From Bifidobacterium leontopitheci (GTDB lineage Bacteria > Actinomycetota > Actinomycetes > Actinomycetales > Bifidobacteriaceae): a DNA stretch of 64,000 nt. This document shows positions 44,301 through 51,854 of the stretch, piece after piece. How positions within the stretch are numbered: the stretch's first letter is position 1; the number at the start of each line of letters is the position of its first letter. The notes below the pieces were generated by a model. The model was not told the DNA's origin. It made no database searches and worked only from the letters and a program-made list of their open reading frames with translations. The stretch is from NCBI RefSeq assembly GCF_009193355.1, contig NZ_WBVT01000006.1, positions 48,778 to 112,777 on the forward strand. Direction: 5' to 3'. Made by a program: the position numbers and the translations under genes.

Positions 44301-46494
44301 CCTGCACCGGCGGCAGTTGAACCAGCAACGCGTCGAGTCCTTGCGAGGCGACGCCTGTCAGCACCGCCCACGGCGAGCTTCCCGCCCATGGGGATACGTC
44401 GGCCAGGGATTGCGCCGACGTCGCGATGCTCACTCCGCTCGCCGTCTGCGATTGCACGTCGGGGGCGGCGGGCACGGCGAACAGCCAGAAGCCGAGTTCG
44501 CCGTGCAGCCGGATCAGCACCAATACGGCGAGCGCCACGACCTGCGCGACTATGAACGCCGCGATGCGCACGGCCAGCATGCGTGGTCGGCGAACGGGTA
44601 TCGCGCACGCGATGGAGGCGAGCGCCAATGAGGCCGCGGCGAGCCACGTCCACCAGCCGACGGACACGATTGCGGTGAGCGGTTGCAGCGCGAGCGCGAA
44701 GCAGACCATCAGACAGACCGCGAGCATGCCGGATGCGAGCGGGGATGGCGACGACGACACACCGGACGACGACACACCCAGCGCCGTCCTGCCCGGTGAC
44801 GACTCGCCGGACAATGCCGATGCGGGTGACGACGTACCAGGCCGCGTCGCATCCGCACGCCCCGTCTTCGGCAGTCGCTGCGGCACAAACCGCCTCCACG
44901 CATTCCGTCGTGTCGTACCGGGCGACGCCGACCTGTATGCGGCTGCTTTCGCCGGCATTTCGGATGGCTCGCACACTGCAGTCTCCGGCATGACCGTGAC
45001 GGCATAGCGTTGCGGCGGTTCGGCTGGCGTCTCGACCTGCACGACGCGCAGCCGTTCGGGCACGCTTGCGCGCAGCGCCTGCGCCAGGTCGCCCTGCGGC
45101 TGTGCGGTCAGCAGCAACACGGTGACCGCGCCGGAGCGTTCGCTGCACAGTCCGGCGACGGCGTGCGCATACCGTGACGCCTGCGTGTGACGGGTTTCGT
45201 CATTATTCACGCGCCGGGTTTCGTCGTCCGTCTCGCCGCCGGTCGTCCTTGCGCGTGGATCATTCGCCACGCCTGTGTTGTCCGCCGGGCCGTCATCGGC
45301 GATTGGCCGGCAGGCCGCCAACAGGCGCATCGCCGAACCGGTGTCGTTCGCCACGTGCACGCCGTCGGTGACGATCACCGTGCGCCCGCGAGCGCCGCCG
45401 AGCGACGGTTCCAGCAGGGGCGCCGCCTCGCGCGCCTGCGCATCCGCCTGCGTCTGCGTGGTTCCGGGGTCGCGCACGTCGAGCACGACGACCAGTGTGG
45501 AGCGCACGTCGCGTCCGGTTTCGCGGACCATGAGATGACCACGATGCGCGCTCTGGCTCCACGAGATGAGTCGCGGCGAATCCCCGGGCGCATATTCGCG
45601 TACGGTTCCGGCGTTTTCGGTCTGCGCCTGGCCTTTCAGACGTTTGTCGGCAACCACCGCGCGCACGCCGGAGGACGGTTGGGTCGCCTCCGGCAGTACG
45701 GCGACACCCGTGCCGTCGGGGATGATGCGGGTGGCAGCGAACAGGGAGAACGGGCCGTGCCAGCGTGCCGTCACCGACACGCACCGATACCAGCCGCGCA
45801 TCCGCGGCAACGTCGACCGGTGAATGCCGACCGGCGTGTCGTCCTGGTCAAGCTGGACGAACTGACGGCATGCCCTCACGCCCCGTGGCAACAGCCATCG
45901 GCGGATCCGCCCGTGCGCCGCGACCGGCGTCCATCGGCTTTCGGCACGCCGGGCCGCCACCGACGCCATCAGCCGTCCGAGTCGGCGTCTGCCGGTCTGC
46001 CCCTGATCGTCGGCGTCGGCGCAGGCGATGCCCTGCAGCGCAAGATCGTCAAGACGCAGCATCACGGATTGCGCCATCGTGCACAGGAGCGCCAGACCCC
46101 AGACGATGCACAGCGTCAACGCGACGGCCATGAGCGAACGGTCGTCCAGCAGCAGGCCGGCATACCAGGCCACACCGTCGAGCAGCGCGACCGCCATGCC
46201 GGCAAGACTCGGACGGATCAGACCATGGCGTTGCAACTTCCAACGCCGCAACTTCCAACGCCGCGCCTCCCCATGTCGCAGCTCCCCGCGCCGCGACCCA
46301 CGCGGCTGTGCACCACGACGCTGCACCATGTGCGGCAGCCGCAAGTGCCTCCTCTCACGCGCACGACGGTCACGATTCCTCTGTGGCACGCGGCCGCGCC
46401 CCGGACCGTGACCGCTCCCCCGGTTGCGCCCCGCACCCGCTCCGTCCGCGGCGCCGTCCTTCGGCTGCCGCATGCCGTTGATTCCGCCGTACAT
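41395..46494 (-). CDS. Fused DUF58 - transglutaminase-like membrane protein
   Basis: A 1699-residue continuous frame. After a basic N-terminus and two helices (about 100-150), a DUF58 segment with YAPGDSPRLISWSQSA lies near 300-320. A Ser/Pro linker follows, then a block of membrane helices (about 590-840). The extracellular part carries a transglutaminase-like core with Cys in HAGYCAHYASAL (near 1316) and His/Asp in LHAWVEAYIDGVGWVPFDVT (near 1381). A Ser/Thr/Gln linker, a last helix (about 1470-1495) and a cytoplasmic tail end it. DUF58 and TgpA-type transglutaminase proteins are usually separate neighbours of MoxR; here they are one chain. It is 11 bases after moxR. The exact start is uncertain. 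Confidence 0.88.
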   Translation of the reverse strand: MYGGINGMRQPKDGAADGAGAGRNRGSGHGPGRGRVPQRNRDRRARERRHLRLPHMVQRRGAQPRGSRRGELRHGEARRWKLRRWKLQRHGLIRPSLAGMAVALLDGVAWYAGLLLDDRSLMAVALTLCIVWGLALLCTMAQSVMLRLDDLALQGIACADADDQGQTGRRRLGRLMASVAARRAESRWTPVAAHGRIRRWLLPRGVRACRQFVQLDQDDTPVGIHRSTLPRMRGWYRCVSVTARWHGPFSLFAATRIIPDGTGVAVLPEATQPSSGVRAVVADKRLKGQAQTENAGTVREYAPGDSPRLISWSQSAHRGHLMVRETGRDVRSTLVVVLDVRDPGTTQTQADAQAREAAPLLEPSLGGARGRTVIVTDGVHVANDTGSAMRLLAACRPIADDGPADNTGVANDPRARTTGGETDDETRRVNNDETRHTQASRYAHAVAGLCSERSGAVTVLLLTAQPQGDLAQALRASVPERLRVVQVETPAEPPQRYAVTVMPETAVCEPSEMPAKAAAYRSASPGTTRRNAWRRFVPQRLPKTGRADATRPGTSSPASALSGESSPGRTALGVSSSGVSSSPSPLASGMLAVCLMVCFALALQPLTAIVSVGWWTWLAAASLALASIACAIPVRRPRMLAVRIAAFIVAQVVALAVLVLIRLHGELGFWLFAVPAAPDVQSQTASGVSIATSAQSLADVSPWAGSSPWAVLTGVASQGLDALLVQLPPVQVDAAGDVDLMMVTALAVIAVRLMLCSRRVAPLMALLPAFGFAARFAFVGTVTPWWQLGVLVAAFVLLLWSSSTLPVRVPLPLGASAVVTAMVLSLTPSAVNLALDVPLSLGESKGLLSSNTINPMIDLKRSVTSGSDSTVLSYVASQRLYLRMTTLDDFNGDTWSFDKDLTKKAGLYGSGIQLGRNKDANDTDWQVSRRQLQQLLVNNPALYYPWLMSGGGNLGSDDPSALTYTFSDSSDDSPWMASAQVTIEGLRTRFLPVSGLPVATIVKNGWKQYSDGTIYSPDATTQAEQRYTAAGLYYEPITSDKGFDQITGVTDTRQKLIDMTVSETTPWSERTSLRRQWAAQGLGEIHGNWLAIPLDVSQYGTAKASDGTIIGMGHRSLTSVEDSSYDSYDIDTFSDMSRERLGISDDDVIALASSPKGFLMLIPVSETDALDRLMSEDDADAYQSIYDDMEAVATGMGYGDSGFSTRSGTSRQWAPFTENDLNKAFARIAANEKTIRSHYLSLPDDLPQNVRSLVARAKREGTPTTGDDADQQIAAMRWLVDYFTNKANNFVYSLDAPDGNGRDNMAMIDTFLDQHAGYCAHYASALAVLGRAMGVPTRMVMGYHKGVGNPTSTVSTTEDFWYGSASENRYDVAAKQLHAWVEAYIDGVGWVPFDVTPASTSNGSAESASSSSSTTSTNTQAKQQAEQSQTTQQQNAQKKTTTQQSTKTTAKNTASAATPKTGATMPVLPRWAAVALWTAFAMLLTGLLAATPALLRRRRRRRALALIAAAGKSRNGAGSEPPGPDSGPDAASAVGGGSRRGRRAGSRKTGGNAGNSTGGSTGGKTRRAWFAAWQEILDTAYDARVRWNDSDTERAIAELVTAGPKTVRHERHDVETAPFGNSGEPTRNLPQEDRELIMQACRQVTAIAFGGRPAVPDEALAERLRTFCLHYDAMVRRRLTFPQRMRRRLLPPSLLRRRR

Positions 46495-46505
46495 ATGGCA
46501 TCACG

Positions 46506-47555
46506 TCACTTCGCTCTGCGGCGGCGGGCGCCTGCAGCCTCGTCCGCCCGCGGCACCGGCGTGCGGGCGACCAGATCGGCAATCACGGACCGGGCCCGTT
46601 CCATGGACGACACGCCGCCGCCCGCCCCGTCCATGACGAGACGATGCGACAGCACAGGTACCGCCGCGGCCTGCACGTCGTCCGGCGTCACGAATCCGCG
46701 CCCGTCCATCATCGCGTGCGCCCGAGCGAACGCCGCCACATTCAGGCTGCCTCGCGGCGAGGCGCCGAACCGCACGCCGTCAGTCTCGCGGGTCTGCGCA
46801 ACCAGCGAGACGATGTAGTCGGCGAGCGGCCCGACGAGCGTGATCCGCCGGCAGGCCTCGCGGACCGACCGCATCCGTTCCACGCCGCACACCGGCTGCA
46901 GCCCCTCCAACGGCCGGAACATGCGCTCCCCGGTCAGCATCGCAGCCTCCGCCCGCGCCTGCGGGTACCCGAAGCTCGCGCAGGTCATGAACCGATCGAG
47001 CTGCGCTTCGGGCAACGGGTACGTGCCTTCCAATTCAATCGGATTCTGCGTGGCGACCACGAAATACGGGTCCGGCAGCTGGTACGTGGCCCCGTCCACG
47101 CTGATCTGTCCCTCCCCCATGGCCTCCAGCATGGCCGACTGCGCTTTCGGATTGGCGCGGTTCACCTCGTCGGCGATCACGATGTTGGCGAACAGCGGGC
47201 CGGGATGAAAGTCGAATTCACCGGTGCGCTGCGAATAGACGCTGACGCCCGTCAGGTCGCTGGGCAGCATGTCCGGCGTGAACTGGATGCGCCTCGCCTC
47301 GCCTCCCATGACCATGCTCATCGCCCGCGCGAGCGTGGTCTTGCCGACGCCGGGAACATCCTCCAACAGCAGATGCCCGCCTGCGACGAACGTGGCGACC
47401 GCGGTCTCGATCACCTCCCGCGAGCATGAGAGCACACCGGCGAGCGCCTCGACGACCGCGTGAATGGTCTCGGATGCCTCGGCTGCCCCCTCATCGGGCG
47501 TCACCGTCCATGGGGTGCCGTTCGTCGCGCTCCCCTCACGTGCAACGTCCTCCAT
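46506..47555 (-). CDS. MoxR-family AAA+ ATPase
   Basis: A 349-residue MoxR ATPase: Walker A EDVPGVGKTTLA near residues 65-76, Walker B IVIADEVNRANPK near 126-138, sensor/loop VATQNPIELEGTYPLPEAQLDRF. MoxR proteins act as chaperones for partner proteins with DUF58/VWA domains. Located directly upstream of the fused DUF58-transglutaminase gene, it completes the standard moxR-DUF58-TgpA module. A GGAAGGAGA site lies about 7 bases before the ATG. Confidence 0.93.
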   Translation of the reverse strand: MEDVAREGSATNGTPWTVTPDEGAAEASETIHAVVEALAGVLSCSREVIETAVATFVAGGHLLLEDVPGVGKTTLARAMSMVMGGEARRIQFTPDMLPSDLTGVSVYSQRTGEFDFHPGPLFANIVIADEVNRANPKAQSAMLEAMGEGQISVDGATYQLPDPYFVVATQNPIELEGTYPLPEAQLDRFMTCASFGYPQARAEAAMLTGERMFRPLEGLQPVCGVERMRSVREACRRITLVGPLADYIVSLVAQTRETDGVRFGASPRGSLNVAAFARAHAMMDGRGFVTPDDVQAAAVPVLSHRLVMDGAGGGVSSMERARSVIADLVARTPVPRADEAAGARRRRAK

Positions 47556-47654
47556 GCCGTCTCCTTCCGTATGCGGCCACGGCGGTCATAGGACCGCCAT
47601 CGGCCTTCGTCGCCGGCGCAGGACCTTCATCCGTCCATGCCGCAACGCATCCGC

Positions 47655-47704
47655 TTATGCTGTTCAGCATAACCCACGTTGCTGTGAGGGGGAAGATATC
47701 TTCC
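47655..47704. promoter_or_regulatory. Two palindromes in the moxR promoter region
   Basis: TTATGCTG-TT-CAGCATAA (47655-47672) and GGAAGATATCTTCC (47691-47704) are perfect dyads about 100-150 bases upstream of moxR. They may be operators or part of promoter structure; no known regulator motif is recognised. Confidence 0.45.
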
Positions 47705-47810
47705 TCTTATGCCGTAACGATGGTGCATAACACGTCTTATCGTCCAGCTACAGCATCCAAGAATCGTTGGAATTCCAACCGACACGCCGTACCGCCGAAA
47801 GCGGCCGCAA

Positions 47811-48848
47811 TCAGCCCTGCGATGCGCCCCACACCGCGGCGGACAGGTCGGCGATGAGACCTGCCGCATCGGCCGATACATCGTTGCTCATGACCGTCAG
47901 CACATACGGGTGCGGCCCGTAGACCACCGCCGCGTCGTTCTGCACGGCCGCCAGCTCGCCGGTCTTGTTGGCCACCTTGGTTCCCGCGGGCACGCCGGCC
48001 GGTATCTTCGAGCGTCGCGTCTGGCCGAGCAGCAGCGTCATCATGCGCGCGCTCGCGTCCTTCGAGACCAGCGTGCCGGCGTACGCCTGCGCGAGGAAGC
48101 CGGCGCAGTCGCGCGTGGACGTCCAGTTTTCCACCGTGTTGCCGGATGCCATGCCCGTCAGCGTGCGCAGTTCGTCGCTGGACGTGAACCCGTACCGGTG
48201 CGCGGTGTCCGTGACCGTCGAAATCGCCGTGGCGTCGTCGCCGTTGCCGATGCGGCTGAGCAATCCGTTCGCCGCGTCGTTGGAGCTGACGGTGATCATC
48301 TGGGTGAGCAGCGCGTCGACGGTCGAGTCGTCCTGCATCGCGCCGTGTTCGATGCGGTCGAACACGGTGAGCATGATGTACAGCTTGACCAGCGACGCGG
48401 CGACGAGCTTGCGGTCGTTGACCGTGGTCTCGCGGCCGCTTTCCAGGTCGATGTAGGTGACCGACCATGTGCCTGCATAGCCGGCGAGCCGTTCGTCCAG
48501 AGCCTTGCGCACGGCGGCCGTACGGGCCTCGCCGGCGGCCGTCTTGACGGCCTCGGCGGACTGCTGCGCCGCCGCGGTTGCGCTGTCGTCCCCGTCGTCC
48601 GCCGTTTTGGGCTCCGGCACGGCTGCGGCGTCATGGTCGCCGTCCGCCGTCGTCGCGGAGGTGCCGGAACCGCTGGTGGCGAGCGGCGTCGGCCGATCTG
48701 CCGGCTGTCCGCCGCCGAAGCGGCCCGCCCCCAGAAGGCCGCCGACCGTCGCCGACAGGACGACGACCAGCACCGCCGCCAGACCGGCGACGATCCAGTG
48801 CCGACGCCGCGCCCGTCCGGCGTCCCTGACCGCGCGATGCCGCGCCAT
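47811..48848 (-). CDS. Membrane-anchored serine hydrolase, class A beta-lactamase-like
   Basis: A 345-residue protein with one N-terminal membrane helix (about 18-42), an Ala/Asp/Thr-rich linker, and a penicillin-recognising fold. The active-site motifs are complete: S-L-V-K (in AASLVKLYI near residues 150-158), S-S-N (in TVSSNDAANG near 183-192, in the SDN place), and KTG (in VANKTGEL near 294). It may be a beta-lactamase or, more likely in this commensal genus, a peptidoglycan peptidase or sensor. Its start is one base after the stop of the upstream gene, so the two are coupled. Confidence 0.85.
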   Translation of the reverse strand: MARHRAVRDAGRARRRHWIVAGLAAVLVVVLSATVGGLLGAGRFGGGQPADRPTPLATSGSGTSATTADGDHDAAAVPEPKTADDGDDSATAAAQQSAEAVKTAAGEARTAAVRKALDERLAGYAGTWSVTYIDLESGRETTVNDRKLVAASLVKLYIMLTVFDRIEHGAMQDDSTVDALLTQMITVSSNDAANGLLSRIGNGDDATAISTVTDTAHRYGFTSSDELRTLTGMASGNTVENWTSTRDCAGFLAQAYAGTLVSKDASARMMTLLLGQTRRSKIPAGVPAGTKVANKTGELAAVQNDAAVVYGPHPYVLTVMSNDVSADAAGLIADLSAAVWGASQG

Positions 48849-48849
48849 G

Positions 48850-50937
48850 TCAGTCCCTCGCCTTGAGTTCGGCGTCCATCTCGGCGAGCACCTTGCTGGC
48901 GATCTCGGCCGCCTTCTCCTTGCCCTGGTTCTGCGTGGCCACCGCGATGGCGGCCTTGCCGTGGCTGGTCTCGGCGATGATGAAGTAGTTCCACGTGTTC
49001 TTGATGCCTTGGCCGCGGTGGGCGTGCACGGTCATGCCGGACGGCACCTTGACGCCCTCCTTGGCGATGTCGGTGGTCATCAGGCCCGTGCCGCCAGCCT
49101 GGTCGACGGCGGCGAGCATGCGGACGGCATCGTAGGTGGAGCTGTAGTTCTCATGTCCGTCGTTGCTGGCCTGCACGTCGCCGAAGTGCCGGTCGAACGA
49201 CGTGTCGTCGTAGCCGTGCTCGCTCAGCCAGCCGTTGACCTTATCGAAGCCGCCCATGCCGAGTATCGCCTGGTTGCCGGCGTCGTTGTCCATCTTGCTC
49301 ATCATCGTGCGCGCGTTCGTCTGCACGGACGAGTCGTAATCCTGCGCGGCCAGATAGACGGGCAGATAGAGTCCGGCGGAGACGAAACGGCTGCGCGCGG
49401 CGTTGGTGTTGGCGACGGCGTCATCCGACGTGCCGCTGTCCGAATCGTTCGACGTGGACGAGCCGTCCAGGAACATGGCCGACACGGCGACCTCGTCGGA
49501 GGAGTATGCGTCGGTGATCTTGCTCAGCTTGGTGTCGTCCGGCGCGGCGGCCGCGGTGTCATCGGACTTCTTGCCGCTCTTCTTGCTTGGCTTCTCGTCG
49601 TCGCCGTTGCGGCTGGCGGTGGCACCGGAGATGATCTCGCCGGCAGCGTCGACCTGGTCGTAGCCGGATCCGCTCGCGTAGACGAAGAACACCGGCTGCA
49701 CGGCGGCGTCGGAACCGTCGCCGCTCTGCCCGACGCTTGGTATGCCGGTGGTCGCGCTCACCTGGAACGCGCCGGCGGCGTCCGGACCGACCTGGTACAC
49801 GCCCGGCCATGTCCACAGCCGGCACACCGTGAAGTCGGTGCCGTACTTGTCGGTGAAATCAGGATAGTCGTCGTCGCCGATGGCGCTGCATGCGCCGGAA
49901 CCGTCACCGAACCGGTACGCGCCGGCATTGATGTCCACTGCTTGGATGTCGTTCGGCACGACCACGACGAGCTGCTCGGCGACGCTCTGGTCGTGGCTTT
50001 GATCGTCGCCGGATACCGTCCACTCGCCCCGTACCGCGGCGATCGGGTTCGCCGCATGCAGGGTCAGCGTGCGACTGCGAGCGACTCCGTTGACCGAATA
50101 ATGGACATTCACACGATAGCCAGTCGGCCACTGGTTGATGCTTGCGGGCGATCCGTCGACACCGTAGTCGGTGATCGACGTGACGCCGTCCAGCAGGTCG
50201 TCGTTGTCCGTGCCGGTGAGCAGGTCGCCCGACGAATCCGATGCTCCGGTCACAGCGTCCATCGCCGCGGCGTAATCGCCGTCCGCGATGTCCTGCAGAT
50301 ACGATTGCGCGAACCGTGACGCCGAGTTGGCCGCCGCGCCCATGCTCCACGCCCAGAGGCCTGCGGCAGCGGCGATCAGCGCCACGAACACGCAGCCGAT
50401 GACAATGGCGACGATCCTGCCGCGTTTGCCGTGGCTGTTCGCCGGTGACGCGGCTGACGGCGGCGTGGTCGGCGAGCCGGGTACGCCTGCCGGAGCCGGA
50501 GCGGCCGCCATGGGCGCGCCGGCTGCAGACGGCATGGCGACGGCCGGCTGTGCGGCGGCCGCGACCGGAGCGGGCATCGGCGTCTGGGATGGCGATGGAC
50601 CGTACGCCAGCGCGGCCATCTGGGACGCTGGCTGCTGCGGCGATGGCATCGGCGCGGTCGGCTGGGATGCGGCAGCCTGCAACGGCGCGCCCGGTTGCGG
50701 CACGCCCGGCACACCGGGTTTCGTGACGGTCGCCCCGTCCGCCGGGTATGCGCCGGCTGCCGGACCGCCGCCCGGCATGGCGATGGGGACGATGGTGGTC
50801 CCGTCGTAATACTGTTGCGGCACGCCTTGCGCGGCCGCACCCGATGCGGCGTCGTCGCCGTGCAGCTTCTGCCCGCAGACCATGCAGAACTTGTCCGCGG
50901 CGCTGACCGGATTGCCGCAGTTCGGACACACCATCAT
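48850..50937 (-). CDS. Zinc-ribbon membrane protein with an inactive beta-lactamase-like C-terminal domain
   Basis: A 695-residue protein starting MMVCPNCGN; Cys 4/7 and 18/21 form a zinc ribbon. A Pro/Ala/Gln-rich linker precedes a membrane helix at about 172-198. The outer part has an unrecognised beta-rich region and a C-terminal domain (about 490-695) that parallels the neighbouring hydrolase: MMSKMDNDAGNQAILGMGG against MITVSSNDAANGLLSRIG. In the SxxK place there is SAGLYL, and in the KTG place HRGQG, so catalysis looks lost. GAGGGA lies 7 bases before the ATG. The domain comparison is mine, by eye. Confidence 0.75.
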   Translation of the reverse strand: MMVCPNCGNPVSAADKFCMVCGQKLHGDDAASGAAAQGVPQQYYDGTTIVPIAMPGGGPAAGAYPADGATVTKPGVPGVPQPGAPLQAAASQPTAPMPSPQQPASQMAALAYGPSPSQTPMPAPVAAAAQPAVAMPSAAGAPMAAAPAPAGVPGSPTTPPSAASPANSHGKRGRIVAIVIGCVFVALIAAAAGLWAWSMGAAANSASRFAQSYLQDIADGDYAAAMDAVTGASDSSGDLLTGTDNDDLLDGVTSITDYGVDGSPASINQWPTGYRVNVHYSVNGVARSRTLTLHAANPIAAVRGEWTVSGDDQSHDQSVAEQLVVVVPNDIQAVDINAGAYRFGDGSGACSAIGDDDYPDFTDKYGTDFTVCRLWTWPGVYQVGPDAAGAFQVSATTGIPSVGQSGDGSDAAVQPVFFVYASGSGYDQVDAAGEIISGATASRNGDDEKPSKKSGKKSDDTAAAAPDDTKLSKITDAYSSDEVAVSAMFLDGSSTSNDSDSGTSDDAVANTNAARSRFVSAGLYLPVYLAAQDYDSSVQTNARTMMSKMDNDAGNQAILGMGGFDKVNGWLSEHGYDDTSFDRHFGDVQASNDGHENYSSTYDAVRMLAAVDQAGGTGLMTTDIAKEGVKVPSGMTVHAHRGQGIKNTWNYFIIAETSHGKAAIAVATQNQGKEKAAEIASKVLAEMDAELKARD

Positions 50938-51069
50938 GACGGTCTCCCTCTCCCGAAGGCTCTGTTGACGTCCAGTGTAATGCGACCGGACGGCGACCCG
51001 CCCGACATTCCCGCGCCAGGATGCAGGCATTCCTGCGCCGTTCCGCCTGCCGCCGCGACTCTCTTTGCC

Positions 51070-51168
51070 GTCACTCTGCTCGCCCTGGCACGGTGACGCA
51101 CGCCCCGAACCCTTTGCAATATCAGGGTTTTCGGCGCTGCGTCACCGTGCGAGGGCTGGCAGCGTGAC
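51070..51168. repeat. Repeat family C, 99-bp palindromic element
   Basis: Ends GTCACTCTGCTCGCCC and the complementary GGGCTGGCAGCGTGAC give about 31-base imperfect arms; the centre AACCCTTTGCAATATCAGGGTT forms its own stem. It has the same length and design as 62225-62323, and a short form is at 16547. It lies upstream of the zinc-ribbon gene, between it and groES. Confidence 0.8.
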
Positions 51169-51189
51169 GTGATCCGGCTACGAATACAG

Positions 51190-51237
51190 CGAGGCCCCGG
51201 CGCACAATCACGATTGCGATCATGCGCCGGGGCCTCG
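51190..51237 (-). terminator. Hairpin behind groES
   Basis: Perfect 15-bp GC-rich stem (51190-51204 with 51223-51237) and 18-base loop. It lies 67 bases after the groES stop. No T run follows, so termination efficiency is unclear. Confidence 0.6.
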
Positions 51238-51303
51238 CCTGCAATATCATCCATCGGCCGGGAAGGGCCGCAGGACAGTCTACTACGCTTTTCGGCGAAT
51301 CAC

Positions 51304-51597
51304 TCAGCCAAGGATGGCGAGCACGTCACGGGACGAGACGATCAGGTAGTCCTCGCCCTCGTAGTGCACCTCGGTGCCGCCGTACTTGGAGTACAGCACC
51401 TTGTCGCCGACCTTGACGTCCATCGGGATACGCTCGCCCTTGTCGTCGCGACGGCCCGGGCCGACGGCCAGGACTTCGCCCTGCTGCGGCTTCTCCTTGG
51501 CGTTGTCCGGAATGTACAGGCCGGAAGCGGTCTGCGTCTCGGCAGCAGCCTGCTTGACGATGATCTTGTCCTCCAACGGTGTGAGCTTGATCGACAC
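51304..51597 (-). CDS. groES: Co-chaperonin GroES
   Basis: A 97-residue Gro[18 protein letters not shown], mobile loop [20 protein letters not shown], roof GEVLAVGPG, and [18 protein letters not shown]. It caps GroEL rings. It stands alone (no groEL follows), as in bifidobacteria, where groES and groEL are separate. A CIRCE operator is in the promoter, so HrcA repression with heat induction is expected. Confidence 0.97.
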   Translation of the reverse strand: MSIKLTPLEDKIIVKQAAAETQTASGLYIPDNAKEKPQQGEVLAVGPGRRDDKGERIPMDVKVGDKVLYSKYGGTEVHYEGEDYLIVSSRDVLAILG

Positions 51598-51707
51598 TGT
51601 AGGTCACCTCGTGTTTCTCGAAAATCCGATCAAATGGTCCCGCGCCGGGATACCGCCGTACAGAGGCTGACGATCACTGCGGGTGCCATCCCTTCGCGCT
51701 AGGTCTT

Positions 51708-51737
51708 ATGGTAGCGCGATTGTTAGCACTCTGCCAA
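51708..51737 (-). promoter_or_regulatory. groES promoter
   Basis: On the minus strand TTGGCA (51737-51732) and TACCAT (51713-51708) are separated by 18 bases and lie about 110 bases upstream of the ATG. The -35 falls in the CIRCE spacer, explaining repression by HrcA. Confidence 0.6.
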
Positions 51738-51749
51738 CTTGAGTGCTAA
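51723..51749. promoter_or_regulatory. CIRCE operator (HrcA site)
   Basis: TTAGCACTC, nine bases, GAGTGCTAA: an exact match to the CIRCE consensus recognised by the heat-shock repressor HrcA. Confidence 0.97.
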
Positions 51750-51854
51750 CGCTGTGAGTGAACATCGCCGAAAACGCACATGCGCCGCGTGGCTCCCGCT
51801 TAAGGAACCACGCGGCGCATGGATGCAGGCTCACGCTCGAGCCATTGGAACGTC

